Shown: in pieces, positions 26,237-35,957 of the stretch
Layout of the letters: each line of letters begins with the position of its first letter
Numbering within the stretch: position 1 is the stretch's first letter
DNA from: Fusibacillus kribbianus
GTDB lineage: Bacteria > Bacillota > Clostridia > Lachnospirales > Lachnospiraceae
Assembly (NCBI RefSeq): GCF_030053595.1
Contig: NZ_JASGBQ010000009.1
Location: 19,427-83,426 of the forward strand
Reading direction: 5' to 3'
Length of the DNA stretch: 64,000 nucleotides
The notes under the pieces: model-generated
The model's input: the letters and a program-made list of their open reading frames with translations, nothing else
Told to the model about the DNA's origin: nothing
Databases searched by the model: none
Made by a program: the position numbers and the translations under genes

Positions 26237-29062
26237 TTACTGCGGCTTTTTCTTTAAAAGACCGCTGCTCAGAAGCTCCTCAATGGCCTCCTGCAGGAAT
26301 TTTTCCTCCCGGTCCGCCTCGCTCTCATCCATGTCAAAAAACTCCAGATCGTCGTCGGTCTCCACATCTCTTCCGTCACTCTCTTTTTCTCCGGTGCCTT
26401 CAGGCTCGCCGTCTTCCAAAGCCTCCGTCTCCGGCCCGGTGTCGGCCCCGCTGCCATCCTCAATGACAGCCCCGGTGTTGGCCCCGGTGTCCTCCGGTTC
26501 ATCCTCCGCCACCTCAAACTGCACCGTCACCTGGAACAGATCCCCGTTCAGATAGATCTCAAAAATACCGTCCTGAAGCTCTGTCAGACTCTTGGCGATG
26601 GAAAGCCCGAGGCCGCTTCCCTCAGTGGTTCGTGAGGCGTCTCCTCTCGTAAAACGCTCCGTCAGTTCCTCCGGCGTTATGTTGAGCTCTGACTCGGAAA
26701 TATTTTTCATGGTAAAGGTGGCATAACCGTCGTATTCTCCCACGCTGATATAAACTCTGGTTCCGGGCATCGCATATTTCTTTGTATTCTGGAACAAATT
26801 TTCCAGGATTCTCCATACCCGCCGCCCGTCGGCGATCACATGAAGAGAATAATCGGGGAAGGAGGTCACGGGAATCAGCCCCCGCTCCTCAAACTTCTCG
26901 GAGAACTCTCCGCAGGCCTGCTTTACCAGCTCAACGAAATTGATCCGTTCCAGCTGCAGGCTGATATTGCCGGAGCTGGCCCTCGATGCCTCCACCAGAT
27001 CCTCCGTCAGATTTTTCAGGCGCTGAGATTTCTGGTCCAGGATCTCCAGATACCGCTTCAGCGTCTCATCCTCAATGTTCTCCCTCTTCATCAGATCCAC
27101 ATAATTGATGATGGAAGTCAGCGGGGTCTTAATATCATGGGACACATTGGTGATCAGATCCGCCTTCATCCGTTCGCTCCTGACTGCCGTATCCACGGCG
27201 TCCTGAAGTCCTGCTCCAATGTTGTTGATCGCATCCGCCAGCCGTCTGTCGTCAGCCAGAAGCCCCTGGTCATTGATCACATAATCAAGGTCGCCGCCGG
27301 AGATCCGCTCCACACCGTCCAGGATCCGCTTCCGTCCCAGGACCGCCCACAGAATGATTCCCGCCGCCGTCAGCTGCGCTGCCACAAAGGCAATGATCCC
27401 CGTAACATACAAGAAAAACGATCCCCAGAACCGGTTAATGGTAATAAACATGCAAAGGGGAATGGTAACGATCCAGTAAAGGACGATGACCCCTGCCACC
27501 TTCCCGGTGGCGGGCCAGCCCTTCACAAGCTGCCGGAACCCGTGTCCTGTTTTGATCAGTATTTTTCTCAGAATACTGTTTTTCCAGAGAGTACCGGCCT
27601 TCAGCCGTTTCACCAGACTGAAAAATCCCATGAGGCCGATGATCGCCGATACCACAAAGGACAAAATCTGCATGACCGTGTAGATCATATTGGAGGTAAA
27701 GAAATTCCGGGCAAAGATCTTGGCCAGAATTCCGCACACATAGACAAAGCCCAGGATCCCGCCCACGATCAGAAGCGCCGCCGGCTCTGTCGGCCACCGG
27801 TCAAATTTATCCAGCCAGATCTCGTCATAATCCTCCCGGTGTCCCACCGATGCAATAAGATAGACAAAGGTAAAGATGCCGCCCAGTCCGCCGACGATTA
27901 TGGCCAGCAGAGACAGCCACAGGATCGGCCTGCACTGGCTGAAACTTTCCGACATCCACCGGTATTCATCCTCCACCGGATACCGGGTGTCCAGTCCCAC
28001 AGAAAAGGAGGCCCCGGAATCCACGCCGATCAGGGAGGTGGCCAGATATTCCAGGTTCCAGTTCTCCACCGATGCTTTCTGAAAGTTCGTTGTGATCCTG
28101 TGGGTGTTATTGTCGTAGGAAACATATTTTTCCAGCTTATTGATATCTCCTGCCGTGATGGACTCACTGTTGCTGGAATAAAGCCCGGAGCTTTCCTCAT
28201 AGATCACATAGCGCAGATTCGTTTCCGCCTCATCCAGCCGGTTACTCAGCGTGTAATACGTATCCAGGTAGCTCTGTCCCCTTTCACACAGTCTCGGAAG
28301 CTCCGCATCCTCCCGCACTGCCTTCTGCTGGAGATAATCATAGGTGACCCGGCAGATCTGCCCCGGATAGATCAGGATCTCCGCCGTATTGTTGAGCGTA
28401 AACCGCTTCGGCCATTCTGCACTTACTACCTTGTCCCACTGGTATTCCTTGATGACCCATTCTTTTTCGGCGGCAGACATGGAATCCCACCGAAGCTCCG
28501 AGTAATAGGTCCCCACCGCCAATTCCTTAAACGGCTCCAGGTACGCATTTTCCCTGTGTTTTTTCCCTGCCTCCTCCGTACTCCCGGCAGCAGGCTCCTC
28601 GACCACTTCCACCTGTACGGAGTCATACGGTTCCAGAATTTCCTCTTCCGCCCCATCATATAACTGGCTCTGCTGCAGTTCTTCTTCATAGACGCCGTTC
28701 TGGGCTTCCCACAGGATCTCATAGATCCCCGAAAGATCCTTCAGACAGATATCATACTCCGTATTATTGATATTCACCCGATAAAGGGGCGTTTTCTGGT
28801 TTTCCTCATCCGACCAGCCAAACACCTGAGACAGGGCTGTATACTCGAAAATGCTCTGCGCATCGTTGAGAATTTTCCTCTCCAGCGTTTCCGTATCTTC
28901 AAACTTTGTGGTTTGAAGAAGCTCTGTCTTGCTGAACAGAAAGTTGCTGAAATTATTGATATAATAGAGGCCCAGGCCGCCGGACACCGCAATCCCCATG
29001 AACAGAATGAATAAAAATAACGCTCCTGCTTTCTTTTTCCGCGTATATTTCCGTTTCTTCAC
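26237..29062 (-). CDS. Sensor histidine kinase with large extracellular domain
   Basis: 941 residues, starting at GTG with GGGAGG upstream. One membrane segment (about 14-35), an extracellular domain of about 360 residues, then a block of four to five membrane segments (about 395-590), a HAMP-like linker, HisKA with SHDIKTPLTSI (near residue 660) and HATPase_c with FQNTKKYAMPGT and GSGLGLSIAKSLTE. An acidic tail of about 85 residues follows the ATPase domain and carries DDLEFFDMDE. It pairs with the response regulator directly upstream, and resembles VanS-type kinases in its core. The signal is unknown. Confidence 0.9.
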   Translation of the reverse strand: MKKRKYTRKKKAGALFLFILFMGIAVSGGLGLYYINNFSNFLFSKTELLQTTKFEDTETLERKILNDAQSIFEYTALSQVFGWSDEENQKTPLYRVNINNTEYDICLKDLSGIYEILWEAQNGVYEEELQQSQLYDGAEEEILEPYDSVQVEVVEEPAAGSTEEAGKKHRENAYLEPFKELAVGTYYSELRWDSMSAAEKEWVIKEYQWDKVVSAEWPKRFTLNNTAEILIYPGQICRVTYDYLQQKAVREDAELPRLCERGQSYLDTYYTLSNRLDEAETNLRYVIYEESSGLYSSNSESITAGDINKLEKYVSYDNNTHRITTNFQKASVENWNLEYLATSLIGVDSGASFSVGLDTRYPVEDEYRWMSESFSQCRPILWLSLLAIIVGGLGGIFTFVYLIASVGHREDYDEIWLDKFDRWPTEPAALLIVGGILGFVYVCGILAKIFARNFFTSNMIYTVMQILSFVVSAIIGLMGFFSLVKRLKAGTLWKNSILRKILIKTGHGFRQLVKGWPATGKVAGVIVLYWIVTIPLCMFITINRFWGSFFLYVTGIIAFVAAQLTAAGIILWAVLGRKRILDGVERISGGDLDYVINDQGLLADDRRLADAINNIGAGLQDAVDTAVRSERMKADLITNVSHDIKTPLTSIINYVDLMKRENIEDETLKRYLEILDQKSQRLKNLTEDLVEASRASSGNISLQLERINFVELVKQACGEFSEKFEERGLIPVTSFPDYSLHVIADGRRVWRILENLFQNTKKYAMPGTRVYISVGEYDGYATFTMKNISESELNITPEELTERFTRGDASRTTEGSGLGLSIAKSLTELQDGIFEIYLNGDLFQVTVQFEVAEDEPEDTGANTGAVIEDGSGADTGPETEALEDGEPEGTGEKESDGRDVETDDDLEFFDMDESEADREEKFLQEAIEELLSSGLLKKKPQ

Positions 29063-29077
29063 GGCCCACCTCCCGGT

Positions 29078-29779
29078 TTACAGCTTTTCAACTTTATACC
29101 CTACACCCCAGACAACCTTCAGATAAGTAGGATTCTTGGGGTTGATCTCAATTTTTTCCCGAATATGACGGATATGGACCGCCACCGTATTGTCCACACC
29201 GATGGCCTCCTCATTCCAGATATTCTCATAGATCTGCTCAATGGAAAATACCTTTCCCGCATTCATCACCAGGAACCGGAGAATGTTGTATTCCATGGGC
29301 GTCAGCTTCACCGGCTCCCCGTCCAGGGTGACCTCCTTGGTATCATCATTGATACAGAGGCCGCCGGTCTTGTGGATCGTATCGCTGTTTTCCATGGCCA
29401 TGGTTCCCAGCTTGGTATACCGACGGATGTGGGATTTCACCCGCGCCACCAGCTCCAGAGGATTGAACGGCTTCGTTATATAATCATCCGCCCCGATATT
29501 GAGCCCCAGGATCTTATCCACATCTTCCGATTTGGCCGACAGGATGATGATGGGCACGCTGCTCGTCTCCCGGATCCTGAGCGTTGCCCGGATCCCGTCC
29601 AGCTTCGGCATCATCACATCAATGAGCAGAAGCTCCACCTTGTTCTCCGAAAGCAGGCGGATCGCCTCCTCGCCGTCGTAGGCCTTCAGCACCCGGTACC
29701 CCTCCTGCCGCAGATATATCTCTATCGCCTCGACAATTTCCCTGTCGTCGTCACATACCAATACCGTAATTTCATCCAT
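29078..29779 (-). CDS. OmpR/VanR-family response regulator
   Basis: 233 residues. Receiver domain with the acidic pocket VCDDD at the start, the phosphorylated Asp in LLIDVMMPKLDG (near residue 54), and the switch Lys in ITKPFNPLEL. The C-terminal winged helix contains LTPMEYNILRFLVMNAG and VDNTVAVHIRHIREKI. It precedes its kinase by 15 bp. It should bind DNA repeats upstream of its own promoter or of targets elsewhere; no target is evident here. Confidence 0.95.
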   Translation of the reverse strand: MDEITVLVCDDDREIVEAIEIYLRQEGYRVLKAYDGEEAIRLLSENKVELLLIDVMMPKLDGIRATLRIRETSSVPIIILSAKSEDVDKILGLNIGADDYITKPFNPLELVARVKSHIRRYTKLGTMAMENSDTIHKTGGLCINDDTKEVTLDGEPVKLTPMEYNILRFLVMNAGKVFSIEQIYENIWNEEAIGVDNTVAVHIRHIREKIEINPKNPTYLKVVWGVGYKVEKL

Positions 29780-29916
29780 TTTGTCGAAATCCCTCCCACT
29801 CTTTCACATTTTCTGTCATTTTTCGTATCAAAATCCCACTTCTATCATAACAGGATAATCCTAAAATCCCTGGGAGATTTTCTTAATTTTTCCTAAATAA
29901 TCCTTCCGCATACCGG

Positions 29917-30606
29917 TTATCTGCATTCATTTTCCCCGCATATAATCTTCAGGATATCCTCCGCTTTCTCTGCCAGATAAACCGCACCGTTCTCTCTGAG
30001 CTCTCCGAAGCCGCGGAAGCCCCAGCCCACACCGATGGTGTCCATTCCGGCATTCTTTCCCGTTTTCATGTCGGTGCCGGAATCCCCCACATAGAGAACC
30101 TCCTCCGGCTTAAAGCCCATCATCCGGCAAAGCTCCAGCGCCCCTGCGGGATCGGGCTTCTTGGGCACGCCCTGCCGCTCTCCGAACACGCCCACAAAGG
30201 GAATTCGGGAAAACAGCTTGTCTATGAGCTTTTCCGTATAATCCGTCCTCTTATTGGAATTGACGGCAACCTTGATTCCCCGTGCCGTCAGCTCATCAAG
30301 CAGCCAATCGATGCCGTCATAGGGCACACTCTTATTCTTATATCTTCTGTCATACGCCTCCACAAAATGCACCAGCATTTCATCGATGACAGCCCCGTCC
30401 TGCCGTAGCGGCTCCGGCACACTGTTTTCCATCAGATTACGGAAGCCTCTGCCTACCTTCATTCGGTAATCATCCACCGGCCAGGTGGGATATCCCATTT
30501 TTTCCAGTGCCTCATTGACGCTGTCCGCCAGATCCTCCAATGTATTGATCAGAGTTCCATCCAGATCAAAGATGACTCCCCTGTATGTTTTTTTTGCCTG
30601 TTCCAC
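29917..30606 (-). CDS. HAD-family phosphatase, phosphoglycolate phosphatase-like
   Basis: 229 residues starting at GTG. HAD motifs are complete: VIFDLDGTLINT (motif I with nucleophile Asp), AVNSNKR (motif II), PKKPDPAG (motif III Lys) and YVGDSGTDMKTG (motif IV). The alpha-helical cap between motifs I and II places it with the Gph/PGP subfamily. The true substrate could be another small phosphoester. Confidence 0.88.
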   Translation of the reverse strand: MEQAKKTYRGVIFDLDGTLINTLEDLADSVNEALEKMGYPTWPVDDYRMKVGRGFRNLMENSVPEPLRQDGAVIDEMLVHFVEAYDRRYKNKSVPYDGIDWLLDELTARGIKVAVNSNKRTDYTEKLIDKLFSRIPFVGVFGERQGVPKKPDPAGALELCRMMGFKPEEVLYVGDSGTDMKTGKNAGMDTIGVGWGFRGFGELRENGAVYLAEKAEDILKIICGENECR

Positions 30607-30756
30607 AGTCTATCCTTCCTTTCATCCATTCTTCCCCGTAAGTATATCACAGTCTGTTCCATACCGCCACGGCTTCCGTGGATTTTTGCCTTGGGTTTTG
30701 GTGCGTGCCTGCGAAGCTTCTTCCGCGTCAGCTCTCAAAACCAGCAGCATTTACCC

Positions 30757-30794
30757 AAAAACCGCTGTAAGCAAACATGCTCACAGCGGTTTTC
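30757..30794 (-). terminator. Terminator after the HTH acidic-repeat protein gene
   Basis: AAAACCGCTGT and ACAGCGGTTTT arms with a 14-nt loop, ending in TTTTT on the minus strand, 24 bp beyond the stop codon. Confidence 0.88.
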
Positions 30795-30818
30795 TCAGAA
30801 ATTCTTCCTGTTCTTTTA

Positions 30819-32690
30819 TCAGTCCAGATAAACCGGCGGTTCATAATCCTTGCCAAGCATCGCCCGCTTTCGGATCTGGAAATTGGTAAAGGCACGCTCT
30901 GCCTGTTCCACCCACATATGCTCCTCCTGATCATAAACCAGCAGCATATCCGGTTTTGTGGGGTGGTGCTTCACCGTATTGGTCTCGTATTCCTTTCCGG
31001 TACGGGGATCAATGTCCGGTACCGGCTTCTTTTTCTCTTCCTCCGCACCGGCCCTGGCTGCCGCTTCCTTTGCGGCTCTTTTTACTCTGCGTTCCTCCGG
31101 TGACATAAGGATCGGCCGTCCCAGCCGCCTCTTCACGGCAGCATCCCAGGAAGCAATCTTCTCTTCCATATCAGGCTCCTTCGGCACATCGTATTCCTGT
31201 ACCGTATCTTCCGCATCATCCATCGGACGCTGCGGAAGCTCGTCCAGAGGAATATCCACAAAGAAGCCCTCTTCTTTCTTTTCTTCCTGTTCCGGCGCCC
31301 GCGGGATCACATAGGGAGCCGATGCAAAGGACTCTCCAAAAGGAAGCTCTTCCGCAGAAATTTCCCCGGACTCCTGCTCTGCTTCGCCCCCCCGGCTTTC
31401 CGGCTGTGTCTCCCGGCTCAGAGTATAAGGCCTGGAAACGCCGGAAATATCGCCGCCCTCCAGTTCGTCCAGATCAAAAAATTCCAGATCATCCGGTTCC
31501 TCCGGAGTATACAAAGCATCCTCCTCTTCGATCGTTTCCAGATCAAGGCGTTCCGGATTGGCCGTTTCCGGATCAACAGTTTCCAGATCGGCATCCTCCG
31601 AAACCACAGGTTTTGCAGCTTCTTCCGAGCCGGTCTTCCGTTCTGTCCCGGAACCTCCTCTCCGCCCGGGATCCGCTTCCTCACCCGGCACGGTCAGCAT
31701 CGGCCATACGGAAGGCTTCTGCCGTGCCCAGGAAAGGGAATCCACAGCTTCGTATTCCTCCGATTCCACAGGCTCCGGCTCCACAAACTCCGGCTCCACG
31801 GACTCCGGCTCCGAAATTTCGTCCTCGACAGCAGCCGGCTCCAACAGCCGCTCGGCGTCCTCTCTTCGTTCCAGCTCATCCTGCTCCTGACTCCAGCGCG
31901 CCAGGGCCTCCTCCTGCCATTTCGCATTCACGCGGACAGGCTCCTCCACAGGTGCTTTCCCCGAAGGCGCTTCCTTCGGGGCTGCCTTCTGTGCCGGTGC
32001 TTCTTCCGACGGCACTTCTTCCGCAGGTACTGCCTCTGCCGGTGCTGTCTCTGAAGCTCTGCCGGCACCGCCGTACATCTCGTTCTGGATGGATTCCATC
32101 AGCGCCAGTTCAATCTCCCTCAGCACATCAGAATCCACGTCATTCTCATCCGCCAGAAAAGCAGCTCCACTGACAGGTCCCTTTACAAACGCCGCCGCAT
32201 TTGCAGGAACCGGCCCATCGGCAGCAGGCACATCTGCAGCGGCTGTTCTTGCGTTAGCTCTCGTCGATGCAGGCCGCTCTGATAGAAGGCGTCCTGCCCC
32301 GCGGCTTCCGGATCCGGCCCTGCCGGCGGCAGTTTTTCCGGATGCTGTCAGCCTCGATGCCTGCCCGGAGGACAGTCCGGGTACCGTCTGCGCTGCCGCA
32401 GCCTTGGATGCTGTCTCCTCTCCTTCCATTCCCTGGGGCATCAGCGCCTGGAGGGATGCAACCGTCGCTTCCATGGGATCAATGACGGAAATCTGCACAA
32501 AGCATCCCAGAGCCTGCGCGATCTCCTTCATATCCTGCTCCTGAAAATTGTCCCGGTTCAGCTTCTGGGTAAGGTTCTGCCTGGACATAGGCTTTCCGGT
32601 CTGTACCTCGATCATCTCCGCCAGCTGCCGGATGGTCATATTTTTTCTTTTCAGTATAATTTTTATCTGTTCACCAAAGGTTAATTCCAT
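30819..32690 (-). CDS. HTH_XRE protein with long acidic disordered region
   Basis: 623 residues. Residues 1-75 form a helix-turn-helix (MTIRQLAEMIEVQTGKP, SRQNLTQKLNRDNF). The next 420 residues are low complexity, rich in A, E, P and S, and contain DDLEFFDLDE. The last 130 residues are conserved-looking and basic (EERRVKRAAKEAAA, then FTNFQIRKRAMLGKDYEPP). It looks like a Lachnospiraceae DNA-binding protein that also acts as a scaffold; the function is unknown. It is monocistronic with its own promoter and terminator. Confidence 0.7.
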   Translation of the reverse strand: MELTFGEQIKIILKRKNMTIRQLAEMIEVQTGKPMSRQNLTQKLNRDNFQEQDMKEIAQALGCFVQISVIDPMEATVASLQALMPQGMEGEETASKAAAAQTVPGLSSGQASRLTASGKTAAGRAGSGSRGAGRLLSERPASTRANARTAAADVPAADGPVPANAAAFVKGPVSGAAFLADENDVDSDVLREIELALMESIQNEMYGGAGRASETAPAEAVPAEEVPSEEAPAQKAAPKEAPSGKAPVEEPVRVNAKWQEEALARWSQEQDELERREDAERLLEPAAVEDEISEPESVEPEFVEPEPVESEEYEAVDSLSWARQKPSVWPMLTVPGEEADPGRRGGSGTERKTGSEEAAKPVVSEDADLETVDPETANPERLDLETIEEEDALYTPEEPDDLEFFDLDELEGGDISGVSRPYTLSRETQPESRGGEAEQESGEISAEELPFGESFASAPYVIPRAPEQEEKKEEGFFVDIPLDELPQRPMDDAEDTVQEYDVPKEPDMEEKIASWDAAVKRRLGRPILMSPEERRVKRAAKEAAARAGAEEEKKKPVPDIDPRTGKEYETNTVKHHPTKPDMLLVYDQEEHMWVEQAERAFTNFQIRKRAMLGKDYEPPVYLD

Positions 32691-32730
32691 ATTGCGGGCC
32701 TTTCCTTAAAATCTCTGCTTCTACAGTTCG

Positions 32731-32759
32731 ATTTTAAGGCATTTTCAATAGGTTGTAAA
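32731..32759 (-). promoter_or_regulatory. Promoter of the HTH acidic-repeat protein gene
   Basis: TTTACA and TAAAAT separated by 17 bp, about 40 bp upstream of the ATG. Confidence 0.7.
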
Positions 32760-32810
32760 CTTAAAAATTTCTGAATAAATTATTATCGATCTGTGTATCA
32801 GCGGCTGTGC

Positions 32811-33665
32811 TTACAGGCCAAACTCCTTCTTCAGCGTGTCCACCATCACGTCCACCGGCGCCTCCACTCCTGTCCAGAGGGTAAAGTTGAGGGCGCCCTG
32901 GTTCACCAGCATTCCCAGTCCGTTGATGGTATGGGCGCCTCTCTTAGCCGCCTCCTGCAAAAACAGCGTATTGGGATCATTGAACACCACATCGCTGACT
33001 GCCATTCCCGGCTTCACCGTATCATAATCCACATCCGGCTTGCTGTTTACATCGGGATAAAGCCCAATGCAGGTGGCATTGATGAAAATATCCGTTCCGT
33101 CCGCCACCTGATAAGAGGAATTCCATTCCACATACTCGCAGGCTGCTGCCGTTTTATCAGAGATCAGTCCGGCAAGCTCCTCTCCTCTCTCCCGGTTCCG
33201 GTTGACAATGATGATCTTCTTTGCGCCGGCCAGTGCACATTCCACGCCGATGGCTCTTGCCGCACCGCCTGCTCCCAGGATCACCACCTGTTTTCCTTCC
33301 ACAGACACGCCTTCATTCTTCAGAGAAATCAGGAAACCCTTACCGTCAGTGTTTTCGCCCCAAAGCTTTCCGTCCTTATTGACAACCATATTGACTGCAC
33401 CGATAATGGAGGCCGCCTCCGAAAGCTCATCCAGGTATTTTAAGACATTGACTTTATGGGGGATCGTCAGATTGATTCCTTTCATGTTGAAGGCCTTTAC
33501 CCCGTTCATCGCCGCCTCCAGATCATCCTTTTCCACCTTGACGGTCAGATACCGGAAATTCAGGCCTTTTGCTGCAAAAGCAGCCTCCTCCATGACTCCC
33601 GTAGGATTCTCATCAATGGGATTTCCAAAGGCTCCAACCAGTTCTGCACGATAATTTTTACTCAT
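32811..33665 (-). CDS. aroE: Shikimate dehydrogenase
   Basis: 284 residues. It reduces 3-dehydroshikimate with NADPH in aromatic amino acid synthesis. The substrate site Lys (GINLTIPHKVNVL, near 64), NADPH glycine-rich loop (VILGAGGAARAIG, near 130) and ENTDGKGF are intact. The ATG at 33665 follows AGGAGG. No other shikimate gene is adjacent. The quinate/shikimate-type paralogue cannot be ruled out. Confidence 0.93.
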   Translation of the reverse strand: MSKNYRAELVGAFGNPIDENPTGVMEEAAFAAKGLNFRYLTVKVEKDDLEAAMNGVKAFNMKGINLTIPHKVNVLKYLDELSEAASIIGAVNMVVNKDGKLWGENTDGKGFLISLKNEGVSVEGKQVVILGAGGAARAIGVECALAGAKKIIIVNRNRERGEELAGLISDKTAAACEYVEWNSSYQVADGTDIFINATCIGLYPDVNSKPDVDYDTVKPGMAVSDVVFNDPNTLFLQEAAKRGAHTINGLGMLVNQGALNFTLWTGVEAPVDVMVDTLKKEFGL

Positions 33666-33741
33666 TGCGCATTCCTCCTCTTCATGTCCATTTGATTCAT
33701 TATAGCATGGCGGACCTGAGATATCCAGTGAGAATATCCCA

Positions 33742-33770
33742 TTGAAAACCACTCAAAAATATGTTATGGT
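33742..33770 (+). promoter_or_regulatory. Promoter of the Cof-phosphatase/IclR operon
   Basis: TTGAAA and TATGGT with a 17-bp spacer, about 70 bp upstream of the ATG. Confidence 0.65.
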
Positions 33771-33839
33771 TTGCAGTGATACAAGCTTTTTCACACCGCT
33801 TATTTTTCTTTTATCATATTCCGAAACTTGGAGGTTGTT

Positions 33840-34643
33840 ATGCATTCCTATCAGGCTGTTTTCTGTGATATAGACGGTACGCTTCTGACCAGCGATCACC
33901 GGATCACTGCAGATACAAAAGAGAAAATCCGGCAGCTTCACCACTCCGGCATTCCGTTTATCCTGGTTTCCGCCAGGATCCCTGCGGCCATTTATCCCAT
34001 TCAGGACGAGCTTGGGATCCGGGCACCCATGATCAGCTACGGGGGCGCCCTCGTTCTCGATGAAAACCGGCAGCCAGTCCTTGACCTGGGGCTTTCCCAG
34101 TCCCTTCTGCCTGCTCTGCAGAAAGCTCTGCCGCCGGAAAGCCCTGAGTGCTGCTTCTGCACCTATTCCTACGACACCTGGATCGCAGCCGACAAATGCC
34201 ACCCCCTGGTCCGGCAGGAAGCGGAAATCACCGGTGTACCCGCCGCAGGCGGCTCTGTCTTCGAGCTTTTAGCTCCCGACGCGCCGATCCATAAGCTTCT
34301 CGGCTTTGGTCCCTGCAGCCTTCTGGATGACACTGCCGTCCGGCTGAAAAAACAGTTTCCCCAGTGTGCCGTTTACAAATCCGCGCCTCATCTTCTGGAG
34401 ATCATGGACGGCCGAGCCTCCAAATCCGGAGCTATCCACAGTCTCTGTGAAAAACTGGGGATTTCTCCACAGGATACAGTCTCCTTTGGGGATAACTACA
34501 ACGATATGGACATGCTGCGGGCCACCGGTCACAGCGTAGCCATGGGAAATGCACCCGCTGAGGTAAAAGCCTCCGCCCGGGAGATCACCGCCGACAATGA
34601 CCACGAAGGCCTGCTTCAGGCTTTAAACCGTCTGTTTTCCTGA
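33840..34643 (+). CDS. Cof-type HAD-IIB phosphatase
   Basis: 267 residues. Motif I CDIDGTLLTSDHRI and motif IV SFGDNYNDMDML are clear, with the large alpha/beta cap of the Cof (HAD-IIB) group, which removes phosphate from sugar phosphates or cofactors such as flavin or thiamin phosphates. The ATG at 33840 has TTGGAGG upstream. The IclR regulator gene follows after 14 bp in the same operon, which suggests the two respond to the same metabolite. Confidence 0.88.
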   Translation: MHSYQAVFCDIDGTLLTSDHRITADTKEKIRQLHHSGIPFILVSARIPAAIYPIQDELGIRAPMISYGGALVLDENRQPVLDLGLSQSLLPALQKALPPESPECCFCTYSYDTWIAADKCHPLVRQEAEITGVPAAGGSVFELLAPDAPIHKLLGFGPCSLLDDTAVRLKKQFPQCAVYKSAPHLLEIMDGRASKSGAIHSLCEKLGISPQDTVSFGDNYNDMDMLRATGHSVAMGNAPAEVKASAREITADNDHEGLLQALNRLFS

Positions 34644-34657
34644 AAGGAGATCGCATT

Positions 34658-35428
34658 TTGAACGAAGAAATCGTAATCGTTCCCGCTGTCATGCGGGCTC
34701 TCAATATAATAGAAGCCCTTTTTTCCGACTCTGAGCCCAAATCCCTGAGCGATCTTTCCAGGGAACTGAACATCCCGACCGCCTCCCTGTTCCGGATCAT
34801 GAAAAATCTGGCCAGCAGGGAATATGTGACTGTCCTGGAAGGCAGCCCTCTCCGTTATACCATCGGCCATAAGCCCTTTCAGCTGGTGACCGATTACCGG
34901 AACCGGGTGGATAAAAAAAGCATCATCAAACCGATCATGCAGGAATTGACCACCAGGACAAATCAGACAGCCCAGTATGCCGTTTTCCAGAACGGTCAGT
35001 TCCTCTATATCGAACAGGCACTGTCTGCCGCCGAGCTGAATGTCCTGGCCCAGCTTTACACGCCCCTGGAGATCAATACAAGTGCCGGGGCAAAGATCCT
35101 TTTGGCCAACCTGCCAAAGGACATCAGAGAACAATATCTTTCCGGTGTGACCCTCCGAAAGCGTACCGTCCACACCATTGACAGCATGGAGGAACTGAAG
35201 GCAGAGCTGGAGCTCTCCAGAAAACGCGGCTACGGCTTTGACAATGAAGAGTTTACCATCGGCATCGGCTGTATGGCGGTACCCGTATTTGACAGCGACG
35301 GCCAGTGCTGCGGCGCCATCGGTGTCACCGGTTACATTGAAGATTACCGAACCCCCGAAAATTTTGAATATATCCGGCGATGCCTTTTGGAGGCGTCCAC
35401 AGAGATCCACAGAAAGCTGACTCTGTAG
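34658..35428 (+). CDS. IclR-family transcriptional regulator
   Basis: 256 residues starting at TTG (AAAGGAG eight bases upstream). The N-terminal winged helix shows SLSDLSRELNIPTASLFRIM; the C-terminal effector domain carries AQYAVFQNGQ, INTSAGAKILLA and IGIGCMAVPVFD, as in IclR proteins that bind small organic acids. Co-transcribed with the Cof phosphatase. Its targets are unknown. Confidence 0.9.
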   Translation: MNEEIVIVPAVMRALNIIEALFSDSEPKSLSDLSRELNIPTASLFRIMKNLASREYVTVLEGSPLRYTIGHKPFQLVTDYRNRVDKKSIIKPIMQELTTRTNQTAQYAVFQNGQFLYIEQALSAAELNVLAQLYTPLEINTSAGAKILLANLPKDIREQYLSGVTLRKRTVHTIDSMEELKAELELSRKRGYGFDNEEFTIGIGCMAVPVFDSDGQCCGAIGVTGYIEDYRTPENFEYIRRCLLEASTEIHRKLTL

Positions 35429-35459
35429 CCGATTGAAAAATACAACCAATCAGGGGCTG

Positions 35460-35756
35460 TTATCTCCCGTCGGCTGTCTTTGCGCTCACCCATACCTTGA
35501 AGCTGGTTTCACTCAAATCATGGTTCTCCGCAGATACAACACCGTACAGTTCGCCGTTTTCGGTGATCAGTGTAAGGTCCGAGGCGCCCATTTGTTCAAA
35601 CTCATAACCGTAAAGGGCATCGGTTGCGCCCTCAGGCAAAGTAATGCTGAATTTGTCAAGCACAATACCGTCTGAACTCAAATATGTTACATTCCCTGCT
35701 TTATCGGTAAGTTTTGCATAAATGATCCATTCGTTATATGGAAGATTCCCCCTTCT
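35460..35756 (-). pseudogene. Remnant of a surface protein with Ig-like repeats
   Basis: The minus strand is open for about 98 codons and ends with a stop, without a credible start or ribosome site. It contains PYNEWIIYAKLTDKAGNVTY and LSSDGIVLD, typical of repeat junctions in Firmicutes surface proteins (Ig-like, LPXTG or choline-binding adhesins). A TGA blocks the frame upstream, so this looks like the 3' end of a lost gene. Confidence 0.6.
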
Positions 35757-35870
35757 CTGGCAATAGTAGAATGGTCATTTATAATATCCTGTTTTCACTT
35801 TGCAATGTCAACAGGATATTGTTCTGATAAGCAGAAAAACAGAAATTGTAGCCATGTATTATAAATAACA

Positions 35871-35927
35871 ATGCCCCGTTTGCTGAACTGTGCTTCGCGC
35901 AGAACAGCAGACAGGGCATCGGTTTTT
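35871..35927. terminator. Long hairpin downstream of the ferredoxin gene
   Basis: Imperfect 23-bp stem (ATGCCCCGTTTGCTGAACTG-type arm against its complement) with a TTCG loop. A run of six T follows on the plus strand; the minus side has only broken T-rich sequence. It may serve transcripts from both sides. Confidence 0.65.
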
Positions 35928-35957
35928 TCAGACAGCAGCTTCTCTGTTTTTATTTTC

